NCBI RefSeq assembly: GCF_008710285.1
Contig: NZ_VYQF01000015.1
Location: 1-64,000 of the forward strand
Length of the DNA: 64,000 bases
Reading direction: 5' to 3'
From: Ginsengibacter hankyongi
GTDB lineage: Bacteria; Bacteroidota; Bacteroidia; Chitinophagales; Chitinophagaceae
Program-made: the position numbers and the translations under genes
Notes under the pieces: model-generated
What the model saw: the letters and a program-made list of their open reading frames with translations, nothing else
Databases searched by the model: none
What the model was told of the DNA's origin: nothing
Shown: positions 31,601-39,054 of the stretch, in pieces
How the letters are laid out: every line of letters starts with the position of its first letter
How positions within the stretch are numbered: position 1 is the stretch's first letter

Positions 31601-31857
31601 GAATATGCTTTTGCGTTAGCAGGGTAGGCGAGAAGGCTTATGCCATCCAACAGGTCGAGCCGGCAGCCAATAATAATGCGGATGCCTGATTTTCTTGCAG
31701 CAGCATGAGCACGAACCACGCCCGCAAAACTATTGCGGTCTGTTATAGCGATTTCAGTATATCCTAAGGCAGCAGCCTGTTCTGCAAACTCTTCAGGATG
31801 AGAGGCGCCACGCAGAAAACTAAAATTAGTTGTTACCTGTAATTCTGTATAACTCAT
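28633..31857 (-). CDS. dnaE2: Error-prone DNA polymerase DnaE2 (ImuC)
   Basis: 1074 residues from the Met at 31857 ([20 protein letters not shown]); 13 upstream codons to 31896 look spurious. It has an N-terminal PHP domain (about 1-210, including [14 protein letters not shown]), the C-family polymerase core with catalytic [15 protein letters not shown] (about 385) and [10 protein letters not shown] (about 535), an HhH region and a C-terminal OB fold ([29 protein letters not shown]). The length and sequence fit DnaE2 rather than the replicative DnaE. It acts with ImuA and ImuB in SOS mutagenic translesion synthesis. It lies 11 bases behind imuB. Confidence 0.95.
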   Translation of the reverse strand: [1074 protein letters not shown]

Positions 31858-31868
31858 TACCAAAATTG

Positions 31869-33368
31869 TTAAGCAAAAAATCCATGAATAAACCATTGAT
31901 AAGAAGCCTCCGCATCATAATGCCCCGACCTGAAGAGCCAATACCGGCGGCCTTCTTCATCTTCCACACTATAATAATCCCTGTGCTGGCCTTGTTGCAG
32001 CCACCATTCCTGTTCTATGCGTTCGGGGCCATCTGCTCTTATCACTTTATGCAGCTTTCCTTTGTAACGAAAAAGCATAGGCGGGTAATCAGGAACAGGA
32101 GCAGTTACTTCTATCATTTCCGGTTTGTATAAAATTTGTAAGGGCCTTGGCTTATTTACCTGCCAGTTGGTTTGCAATTTCTCATCCAGGTCAAGCGCTT
32201 TTTTAAAGGAACGCTCAGGCCAGTAATGTTCATCAGGCATAAAGCGGTAGATGCAATCATTACCGAGCTTTCCACCAATGCGGTCGAGTAATTCAGACAA
32301 AGCCATATCATCCAATTTTTCTTTGCCATTCCATAGGGTTTCCTGCACGGTTGAAAGCGCCTCAACTTTTAAAGCATTCAGTGTAAAGAGTTCTATGCCG
32401 GCAGCGGGTTCAATAGTTTCAATTTTAATTTCAAATAATTTAAACAGATGCTTACTGTTACAGGAAGGGCGGTTAGTTCCAATGCTAATGCTTTCAATTT
32501 TACCATCTACGCGATAGCCTTTGAACACGGCCATACGCAGGCCTTTTTGCTCTTGCTGTAACCGGTGGCATAAAGTGTTCAGCAATTGTTGTAATGCCAT
32601 TTCAATTCCTGTTGCTGTTCCTATGGCTTCAAGGCAGGGCAATCTTTCCTGGTAGGGTTCTATAGGTTGCACTGGTATTATACCTTCTTCTTCATAACCT
32701 AACGCCTGGCCTAAACGCAGGAGCAGGTTTGTGCCGAAGCGTCTTCTTAATGCACTCTTTGGCATATTCATAAAATCCTTAACATGCCTCAGTCCCAGTT
32801 TTTCCAGCAGCTCTGTTGTTGCAGCTTCCACCCGAAGTGCTGCAGGTGGTAATAATTGCAGTGCTCCCTGATGTGTATTGCTTTCAATAATAAGCTCGTG
32901 TCCATAGCGGGTAACAGCCCATGCCGCCCCGATTGTATCAGCAATAGCAGCCCTTATATGATACCCGAAATTTTTAATTCGTTTAATGATGTCCGTTAGG
33001 TATTGTCTTTCGCTGCCCCACAAATGTGTGCAGCCGGTTACATCAAGTATTAACCCATCAGGAGGATCAATAGCCACAACGGGTGTATAGCGGATGCACC
33101 ATTCAGCAATGCCTTTTAATAATTTTCCCGGCAGTTCCGGCTGATCATCCAACACTTCCAGGGATAAAATAATAGCTCTTGCATCTGCTACCACCATGCC
33201 TTTATAAATGCCCTGCGTTTGTGCGGGTACGTTAGCTGCTGTTACCACCATGCGTCCATGATCGGGCGCAGCTAACACAAAAGGTATTTCCTTTAATCGT
33301 GACTGGCGACGGATGAACCAATCCGTTGTAAGATGAGGGAACCATATCGTTGCAAAACGCTTCTGCAC
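31869..33368 (-). CDS. imuB: ImuB, catalytically dead Y-family polymerase-like protein
   Basis: A protein of 499 residues starting at GTG (33366-33368); no upstream in-frame ATG exists and the start MQKRFATIWFPHLTTDWF matches the family. It has the Y-family fold (palm, finger and little-finger regions), but the first catalytic acidic position is replaced in ATIWFPHLTTDWF and the usual Asp-Glu pair reads LDVTGC, as in known ImuB proteins that act as scaffolds. ImuB recruits DnaE2 and the beta clamp. The GTG is one base after the imuA stop (TAA A GTG), implying translational coupling. Confidence 0.93.
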   Translation of the reverse strand: MQKRFATIWFPHLTTDWFIRRQSRLKEIPFVLAAPDHGRMVVTAANVPAQTQGIYKGMVVADARAIILSLEVLDDQPELPGKLLKGIAEWCIRYTPVVAIDPPDGLILDVTGCTHLWGSERQYLTDIIKRIKNFGYHIRAAIADTIGAAWAVTRYGHELIIESNTHQGALQLLPPAALRVEAATTELLEKLGLRHVKDFMNMPKSALRRRFGTNLLLRLGQALGYEEEGIIPVQPIEPYQERLPCLEAIGTATGIEMALQQLLNTLCHRLQQEQKGLRMAVFKGYRVDGKIESISIGTNRPSCNSKHLFKLFEIKIETIEPAAGIELFTLNALKVEALSTVQETLWNGKEKLDDMALSELLDRIGGKLGNDCIYRFMPDEHYWPERSFKKALDLDEKLQTNWQVNKPRPLQILYKPEMIEVTAPVPDYPPMLFRYKGKLHKVIRADGPERIEQEWWLQQGQHRDYYSVEDEEGRRYWLFRSGHYDAEASYQWFIHGFFA

Positions 33369-33369
33369 T

Positions 33370-34098
33370 TTATCCTGTTTTCTTCTGCTGCTCCAGCGGA
33401 ATTGCTGTAATTACCGGGATATACCGGAAGTTGCCTCCAAAAAATTCTATCTGCCATTTGCCGGGCTTTCCATTTCGTACTTTTAATAACTCTACGTTCC
33501 AGCGCGGAAATCCAATACCCGGCATATCCGTTAACCCGCTTAAAGAAGAAGTAATCTTCCAACGCGTGATGCATGCGGTTGTATTTAAATTACGTGGATT
33601 GCGGCGAAATACAAAACCCGTGACATGGCTTTGTTCCACAGCCAGCTGCAGGCGTCTTGAAGCAGTAAAACTTAATTCCTGCATCTCCCCGATAACGGCA
33701 GCTACACCACTGCATTTTAGGGCTTCTTCCATTGACCAGAGAATTTCTTTTTCTTTTTTTAATTGAATAAAAATGATTTTATCAGGAGCAATACCAAATG
33801 ATTGTAACGCAGGTGGGAAAACACTTTTGGAACTACTGATCCAGATGGATACGCCGGCATTATGCATAAGAGGAGCCAGTATACCGCTAATAAATCCAAC
33901 GGTTGTAGCCAGGTCTTCTGCTTCTGAAAAAATAAATTCATGTATGGCGCCCAAAGGAAATGAAGCATTGGGAAAAGCATTTTTTATAGGCCCGAGATTA
34001 GCATCTACAGCCGTATTCTTCAAGGCAGTTTTAAAGCCTTGTAGGGGAAGAATATCCTTTCGCAATTGAGTGATAATATCTGCTTTTGTTGCTGCCAT
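33370..34098 (-). CDS. imuA: ImuA, RecA-like mutasome protein
   Basis: A protein of 242 residues. The region about 40-170 (FPLGAIHEFIFSEAEDLATTVGFISGI, VSIWISSSKSVFPPALQSFGI, KIIFIQLKKEKEILWSMEEAL) is the RecA-like core of ImuA/SulA-type proteins. No complete Walker A motif is visible, so it may not hydrolyse ATP. It is the first gene of imuA-imuB-dnaE2 and interacts with ImuB in known systems. A 13-bp palindrome 48 bases upstream is a candidate operator. Confidence 0.9.
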   Translation of the reverse strand: MAATKADIITQLRKDILPLQGFKTALKNTAVDANLGPIKNAFPNASFPLGAIHEFIFSEAEDLATTVGFISGILAPLMHNAGVSIWISSSKSVFPPALQSFGIAPDKIIFIQLKKEKEILWSMEEALKCSGVAAVIGEMQELSFTASRRLQLAVEQSHVTGFVFRRNPRNLNTTACITRWKITSSLSGLTDMPGIGFPRWNVELLKVRNGKPGKWQIEFFGGNFRYIPVITAIPLEQQKKTG

Positions 34099-34145
34099 TT
34101 AAATAAATACTATTAAGACTTGCTTTTAATCTTCACACAAAAATA

Positions 34146-34158
34146 CTAAATAATTTAG
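34146..34158. promoter_or_regulatory. Candidate operator upstream of the imu cassette
   Basis: CTAAATAATTTAG is a perfect odd palindrome (6-1-6) located 48 bases before the imuA start. The cassette is normally SOS- or repressor-controlled, so a symmetric site here is a reasonable operator candidate. The match to any known LexA box of this group was not established. Confidence 0.4.
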
Positions 34159-34257
34159 CATTTATCCCTTTCGACTTTTCCTTTATTCAATTAAAGGGAT
34201 GTTCAAATCATTTTATCTTATTAACCGAATTTTTATCTTTTTTTCAATATTCTGTAG

Positions 34258-34504
34258 CTAATAGACAAACTGCATGTGTATGTAGGCGATGAAGATAATT
34301 TTTACCTGAACCTTGCAGTGCACGACTTCCAGGATTTTTTGAAGCATACCGAGAACCCGCATTACGAAGGCACATTGAATACGGCGCTCGATGAAGGGCC
34401 ACGGCTGGCAGCCCGTACCCACTAGCAAACTGCTGCAAATGATGGCGGACCATATTACGGAACATGCACCGAAGGGGGTGGATACTGGGGCGTGGAAGTA
34501 TTGA
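34258..34504 (+). pseudogene. Frameshifted C-terminal remnant of an esterase-like gene
   Basis: One frame (34258-34425) reads KLHVYVGDEDNFYLNLAVHD, continuing to ENPHYEGT. It then degrades, and a second frame (34394-34504) continues as KGHGWQPVPTSKLLQMMADH to GAWKY and a stop. The two halves read as one protein end broken by a frameshift around 34380-34395. No start or N-terminal part exists. The motif style recalls the end of secreted alpha/beta-hydrolase esterases, but the family is uncertain. Confidence 0.6.
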
Positions 34505-34526
34505 TGAACAAGATCAAAGTGCTTAC

Positions 34527-34561
34527 AAGACCTAACAGGTTTTCAAAACCTGTTAGGTCTT
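34527..34561. repeat. 35-bp perfect palindrome (REP-like hairpin)
   Basis: AAGACCTAACAGGTTTT and its exact complement flank a single central C. Hairpins of the form AGACCT...CAGGTTTT are recurrent intergenic elements in Bacteroidota genomes (from memory). It could end transcription in both directions, but no intact gene uses it directly. Confidence 0.8.
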
Positions 34562-34565
34562 ACAC

Positions 34566-34583
34566 CACCTGCGCCAGAACTGG
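34566..34583. repeat. Solo terminus of the ~210-bp MITE-like element
   Basis: ACCTGCGCCAGAACTG matches the right end of the element copy at 41524-41733. The rest of the element is absent. It sits 5 bases from the 35-bp palindrome. Confidence 0.5.
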
Positions 34584-34630
34584 TAAGCACATGTTGGGAC
34601 AAATATGTTAAAATAAAGATTTAGTTCCCA

Positions 34631-35119
34631 CTAAAACCCTATCTTAATTGTTTGAGGAATTCTATCTAATCCAATAATTAAAAAGATTATCAATGCAGTC
34701 GGAAGAACATATACTACTTCAGGCGACCAAATGCCAAGAAACGTATTTATATAAGCATCTCCCTTAAGAGCAGGATCGTAGATAACCTGCACAGTATCTC
34801 CGGCATAATAAGCATCTCTCAGGTATTTATTTCCATAAAATTCATACGTATTATTATTAACCTTAAAATCAACAAGTGGGAGCTGATCATATTTAATTCG
34901 ACCCTGGGAGTAATATTTTTGCTGGTCAAAATATTTTATGATTCCGGTGGTTTTCTTATAGACGATTGTATGATACAGCTTGGGTATAACTGAATAGCCT
35001 AAAAGTAAAGCCATAAGCAACCAATATATTATGTATTTATTGAAGGTTAATTCTTTTGTTTGATTATTAAAGCCCATGATAGCGAAACGTAATTCTTTAT
35101 ATAAATAGTCTATCAGCAT
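34631..35119 (-). CDS. DUF3592-like membrane protein
   Basis: A protein of up to 162 residues (a start at 35077 gives 148 and begins MGFNNQTKELTF). Two membrane helices (about 30-48 and 132-152) flank an extracytoplasmic region with DFKVNNNTYEFYGNKY, then YYAGDTVQVIYDPALKGDAYIN, the V.YDP..P..A.I signature of DUF3592. The family's function is unknown. It sits between the palindrome/solo terminus and the first MITE-like element, so its promoter region abuts mobile-type DNA. Confidence 0.8.
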   Translation of the reverse strand: MLIDYLYKELRFAIMGFNNQTKELTFNKYIIYWLLMALLLGYSVIPKLYHTIVYKKTTGIIKYFDQQKYYSQGRIKYDQLPLVDFKVNNNTYEFYGNKYLRDAYYAGDTVQVIYDPALKGDAYINTFLGIWSPEVVYVLPTALIIFLIIGLDRIPQTIKIGF

Positions 35120-35152
35120 GTAAAATATGAAATGTTTTAAATTTTCAAAACC

Positions 35153-35363
35153 CAGACTGGCGCAAATCTCCAGACCTGTGACTGTTCGTTACTAAATCTT
35201 TATTGAAGGATAAATTCGCAATTTAAAGAAAGGGCCGTCACGGTAGTTCATTGTTTAGTTTTAGATTAAAGATTGGCATAAGATTCATTTTGTATGAAAT
35301 ATGTTGTAATAAGAGATGCTAAGTAACGTCAGTGCACAGGTCAGGAGATTTGCGCCAGAACAG
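35153..35363. mobile_element. MITE-like element, copy 1 (211 bp)
   Basis: Ends are imperfect inverted repeats of about 25 bases (left CTGGCGCAAATCTCC, right complement identical over those 15 bases and continuing similarly). The interior is AT-rich and non-coding, and about 85-90% alike by eye to the copy at 41524-41733. No transposase is present and no clear target-site duplication was seen. The left end lies 33 bases upstream of the DUF3592-like gene. Confidence 0.75.
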
Positions 35364-35406
35364 GAGTCGATTTTGTTTCTTCGATTTTGGCAATAATCCC
35401 GCATTC

Positions 35407-35700
35407 AATAGCCATTGTATCGTGCATTATTGCTAAAATGTAGGACTCAATAGCCATTGTATCGTGTATTATTGCTAAAATGTAGGACTCAATAGCCATT
35501 GTATCGTGTATTATTGCTAAAATGTAGGACTCAATAGCCATTGTATCGTGTATTATTGCTAAAATGTAGGACTCAATAGCCATTGTATCGTGTATTATTG
35601 CTAAAATGTAGGACTCAATAGCCATTGTATCGTGTATTATTGCTAAAATGTAGGACTCAATAGCCATTGTATCGTGTATTATTGCTAAAATGTAGGACTC
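35407..35700. repeat. Minisatellite, 7 x 42 bp
   Basis: Seven tandem 42-bp units beginning AATAGCCATTGTATCG start at 35407, 35449, 35491, 35533, 35575, 35617 and 35659. Units 2-7 are identical and unit 1 has one difference. The near-perfect identity indicates recent expansion. Because 42 is a multiple of three, the minus strand reads as an open frame of 14-residue repeats, but no credible gene is attached. Confidence 0.97.
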
Positions 35701-35860
35701 AAAGGACGTTGTTCCCTTGTATGTGTGCCAATAAATCAATGAGCAAAATATTGCAAAGCAATTGCTTATATTCGCGAAGGGGAGCAAGTCTAAGGCCAGG
35801 CGGAGACTACAGCAAGGGAATAATAATATAAAATATAAACAAAATTTAAAATTCAAAATC

Positions 35861-36673
35861 ATGAAAAATTTAGGATGTATAGTAGCTTTTTTTTTCGCTG
35901 GAAGTGCATTAGTTGTTAATGCTCAAACTCCTGATGCCCTAAAGTCTGCCACTGCTCAAAAATCTCATCAAAAAGGCAATCCCGCTGACACGGAAGTATG
36001 GGGACCCCTGCCGGAAGTAGTTACACCCGGAAAAGATTTCAGAGATCCTCCATCTGATGCTATCATTCTATTTGATGGAAAGAATCTGGATCAATGGGTA
36101 TCTTCAAAAGATGGCTCTGCGGCAAAATGGATTGTTTCTGATGGGGTTTTTACAGTTAACAAGGTTGCTGGTGATATCCAGACAAAGAGAAGTTTTACTA
36201 ACTATCAACTTCATATAGAGTTTCTTATACCCTCAAATATTACCGGCTCGGGACAGGGACGGGGCAATAGTGGAGTATTTCTGGCTGCAACAAATGGAAA
36301 AGCCGGGGGATATGAGATCCAGGTACTTGATGGGTACAATAATGAAAATAAAACTTATGTCAACGGAATGGTAGGCAGTGCCTATAAAGAATCCATCCCG
36401 TTAGTAAACCCGGCACGCAAAGCTGGCGAATGGAATGTTTATGATATAGTTTGGAAAGCGCCAACGTTTAATATAGATTCTACAGTGAAGACCCGTGCTA
36501 AGGTGACTGTTTTTTTTAACGGGGTGCTGGTCCAAAATGATTATGAATTATTAGGGGAGACTGCCTATCTTGGCAAGCATGAGTATGTATATCATGGACC
36601 TGAACCGATCAAATTGCAAGATCATGGTGATCCTGTAAGCTATCGTAATATTTGGGTGCGGGAATTGAAATAA
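35861..36673 (+). CDS. DUF1080 (3-keto-disaccharide hydrolase-type) secreted protein
   Basis: 270 residues from the ATG at 35861, which begins a signal peptide ending VVNAQ; the open frame back to 35762 lacks one. The mature domain has DUF1080 hallmarks: AIILFDGKNLDQWV, AAKWIVSDGVFTV, IQTKRSFTNYQLHIEF, GRGNSGVFL, GGYEIQVLDGYNN and the end DHGDPVSYRNIWVREL. This concanavalin-like fold is associated with glycoside (3-keto-glucoside) hydrolysis. It is exported to the periplasm or surface. The minisatellite ends 160 bases upstream. Confidence 0.93.
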   Translation: MKNLGCIVAFFFAGSALVVNAQTPDALKSATAQKSHQKGNPADTEVWGPLPEVVTPGKDFRDPPSDAIILFDGKNLDQWVSSKDGSAAKWIVSDGVFTVNKVAGDIQTKRSFTNYQLHIEFLIPSNITGSGQGRGNSGVFLAATNGKAGGYEIQVLDGYNNENKTYVNGMVGSAYKESIPLVNPARKAGEWNVYDIVWKAPTFNIDSTVKTRAKVTVFFNGVLVQNDYELLGETAYLGKHEYVYHGPEPIKLQDHGDPVSYRNIWVRELK

Positions 36674-37163
36674 TATAATGTATCACCTTTAGTTGATTGA
36701 ATTAAGAATGGGAGATACTCTATATTGACACGGTGACCTTACTGTCTCAGCGGGGTTTCCCACTAACAAATCCTTTAAAATAAAGCAGTTTCCGTGAAAC
36801 CCGCTGCCGGGAGAATTTGCACACGTTCGAAGCCTAAGCTTCCTATCATTCGAAGTTCGTTTATGCGTCGGGGTTACACGGGAGGTCATAGAGGTTTAAG
36901 ACTCTCTGCTGTGTAGCCACGCCGGGACAATAAAATTTGGAGTAAGGGAAGACTATTGTTTCGAGTACCGAAGCGCAACACACCGCGATTTAAAAACCGT
37001 TGAACTACCGAATTATTGTTTCAAAAGTTAATTGGTATTATATTAGCCAATCAGATGCTCACTATGATATTAAAGAACTATTTATTTTAAATTTAAATTA
37101 CATTTATTAAGACATCGTTCTGTGGATGCCGACCTATATGGAATTCCTATTAAACTGATACTT
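36674..37163. other. Intergenic region with dispersed repeat R1
   Basis: About 490 bases, including repeat R1 (36734-36798 plus a diverged continuation to about 36870). A small frame on the minus strand reflects the repeat and is not credible. Confidence 0.5.
36734..36798. repeat. Dispersed repeat R1, copy 1
   Basis: Begins TGACCTTACTGTCTCAGCGG and runs 65 bases to CCGTGAA. It matches 38187-38251 with about four differences. The following 75 bases (CGAAGTTCGTTTATGCGTCG region) resemble 38790-38836 more weakly. Confidence 0.85.
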
Positions 37164-38189
37164 ATGTTGCCGAAAAATATACCTCTTAAACTCGCAGTAG
37201 CTTTATGCCTTATGAGTGCAGCCATCCCATTATCCTGTAAGAAGAACGGCTCTAACAAAACAATCCCGGGTTCTTCACACAATGTTTATATCGCGGGCTA
37301 TACGATCAGTCAAACGGGTAGCTATACAGCAACATATTGGAAGAATGATTCACCGGTAAATCTCCCAAATAGTCAGGGATCGGGAGCATACCCCCAAGCT
37401 AATGCTATATTCACTAATGGAAGTGATATATATGTGGCTGGCTCTAATAGGGGTAACGGTCTGTTTTGGAAAAACCAGGCACTTCAACCCATACTAAATG
37501 CAGTAAATCTCAATCCTAAATCAATATTTATAACTGGCGGCGATGTGTACGTAGCGGGGGATAGTGTACATGACTATCCAAGCAATCTTAACAGTTATGG
37601 CACCTTTTGGAAAAATAATGTTCCCGTTTATTTGCCCACTTGCAATCTTTCAACAGGCATCACTGTATCGGGAAATGATGTTTATATATCCGGATCAGGT
37701 GCTGGTAAAGCTGCCTACTGGAAAAATGGCAATCCCGTTTATTTAACCGCTTTAGGAGCTAATACTGGCTATGCTTTCGGAATTGCCGTTTCGGGGCAAG
37801 ATGTATATGTTACCGGGGATACAGCCACTTCTTACACCGGTTTGGAGAGTGTTTACTGGAAAAACGGGATCGCAATGCATTTAGAAAATGGAATTCATGC
37901 CTCCGGAATAGCTATTGCCGAAAACGGCGATGTATATGTTAGCGGACAAAGCACCGTAAATTTTAATTCAAGAGCAACATATTGGAAAAATGGTAAATCG
38001 ATCATTTTATCAAATGCACCTTCTGATGCAAAGGCTATTGCATTATCAGGAGAGGATGTGTATGTAGTTGGAGACACAGTTGCGCCATTTCAGATACCAA
38101 CTGCGGTTTATTGGAAGAATGGAGTAATGAAAGCCTTAACCCAAGGCACCGTTTCTTCAAGCGCTACTTCCATTTTTATTGAAAACTGA
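37164..38189 (+). CDS. Beta-propeller-like lipoprotein with YWKNG repeats
   Basis: 341 residues from the ATG at 37164; the GTG at 37122 would precede a poor signal. The signal has a lipobox IPLSC (Cys25 in this frame). The rest is about six to seven repeats of about 45-50 residues, each with DVYVAG(D/S) and YWKNG...L, the rhythm of a beta-propeller. No catalytic motif. The stop TGA at 38187 is exactly the first three bases of dispersed repeat copy 2, so the end may have been set by repeat insertion. Function unknown. Confidence 0.8.
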   Translation: MLPKNIPLKLAVALCLMSAAIPLSCKKNGSNKTIPGSSHNVYIAGYTISQTGSYTATYWKNDSPVNLPNSQGSGAYPQANAIFTNGSDIYVAGSNRGNGLFWKNQALQPILNAVNLNPKSIFITGGDVYVAGDSVHDYPSNLNSYGTFWKNNVPVYLPTCNLSTGITVSGNDVYISGSGAGKAAYWKNGNPVYLTALGANTGYAFGIAVSGQDVYVTGDTATSYTGLESVYWKNGIAMHLENGIHASGIAIAENGDVYVSGQSTVNFNSRATYWKNGKSIILSNAPSDAKAIALSGEDVYVVGDTVAPFQIPTAVYWKNGVMKALTQGTVSSSATSIFIEN

Positions 38190-38251
38190 CCTTACTGTCT
38201 CAGCGGGGTTTCCCACTAACAAGTCTTTTAAAATAAAGCAGTTTCCCCGAA
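38187..38251. repeat. Dispersed repeat R1, copy 2 (supplies a stop codon)
   Basis: 65 bases nearly identical to 36734-36798. Its opening TGA is the stop codon of the 37164 gene. Confidence 0.85.
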
Positions 38252-38280
38252 CGCCATGGAAGGGATGCAACAGCCGTAGT

Positions 38281-38658
38281 TTATTTTTTTATTTTCCTTC
38301 TTGCATACACATAATCAATAAGGAGTACAACAATTAAAATAACAAGTCCAAAAAATTCCCGTGTTTCTTCTACCCAGGGCGTTTCAGCTTTCATGGTATT
38401 TGCAATATCCTGGGCATGGTGTTTCGTGATCCAATCTATTAAACCATTTGTGTCAAACACTTTATATAATGCATATACTGCATAAACTGCAACACCTGTT
38501 AAATAGGCACCGGGAAAAAATTTATTCCTATATGCAAGCCAGCACAACGCCGCAGTATACAAATATATTGGCATCCATACGTAAGGATCCGGATCATTGT
38601 ATTGAAGCGCAGCAAACACTATAAACACAACGCAAAAGAAGATGTTGAAGATTTTCAT
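38281..38658 (-). CDS. TMEM220-like membrane protein
   Basis: 125 residues from the Met at 38658 (MKIFNIFFCVVFIVFAALQY); the Met at 38700 adds 14 doubtful residues. Four hydrophobic helices are visible. The motif AALQYNDPDPYVWMPIYLYTA is characteristic of the TMEM220 family of small integral membrane proteins, whose function is unknown. The C-terminal tail is basic (ARRKIKK), probably cytoplasmic. Convergent with the propeller lipoprotein gene, with a repeat between them. Confidence 0.85.
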   Translation of the reverse strand: MKIFNIFFCVVFIVFAALQYNDPDPYVWMPIYLYTAALCWLAYRNKFFPGAYLTGVAVYAVYALYKVFDTNGLIDWITKHHAQDIANTMKAETPWVEETREFFGLVILIVVLLIDYVYARRKIKK

Positions 38659-39054
38659 GATGCAAATAATTAGCGGTGCATAAATATCAGGATTTTCCAA
38701 CTAATATAAAAGCGCTGCTGAAAAACGCAGCGTAATTATTGTCTCAGCGGGCAATGTCATTAAGTTAGCACAAACCAGGAAGTTTCTATTCGAGGTCTGG
38801 ATCTCCTTTCATTGGAAGTTCGTCTATGCATCGCCGCACTAGTCCAGGCATATATCAAATTTCCCAGGTGTAAGTTTGGAAGCGTTCTTCCCGGTCACCC
38901 TAAAGACAACGGCAAGGAAAACGGCATTTTGAATAAAAATATCATAAATTGACTTCGATTTAAATAAAACGGTTAACGGATTCTGCGATTTTTATTAAAT
39001 CAACAGTTTTTCAAATGAATTTTTTGATGTCCTCTTAAATTTAAACAAGAAAAT
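38659..39054. other. Intergenic region with diverged repeat
   Basis: About 400 bases. GTCTCAGCGGG at about 38742 and TGGAAGTTCGTCTATGCATCG at about 38811-38831 recall the dispersed repeat at 36734-36870, with many transitions. The rest is AT-rich. Confidence 0.45.

Noticed and set aside
35153-35363. MITE-like copy 1 as a structured RNA gene
   Set aside because: The inverted ends could fold RNA, but the element's second copy and AT-rich interior fit a mobile element better; no promoter was seen.
35407-35700. Possible CRISPR array
   Set aside because: The units are directly tandem with no variable spacers, and no cas genes are present.
35341-35862. Minus-strand 173-codon frame with 14-residue repeats
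   Set aside because: It is produced by the 42-bp minisatellite, whose unit length is a multiple of three. The non-repeat ends have no protein character and overlap the DUF1080 leader.
36734-36870. tRNA-like GTTCGAAG stretch
   Set aside because: No cloverleaf can be drawn around it, and the sequence is part of the dispersed repeat.
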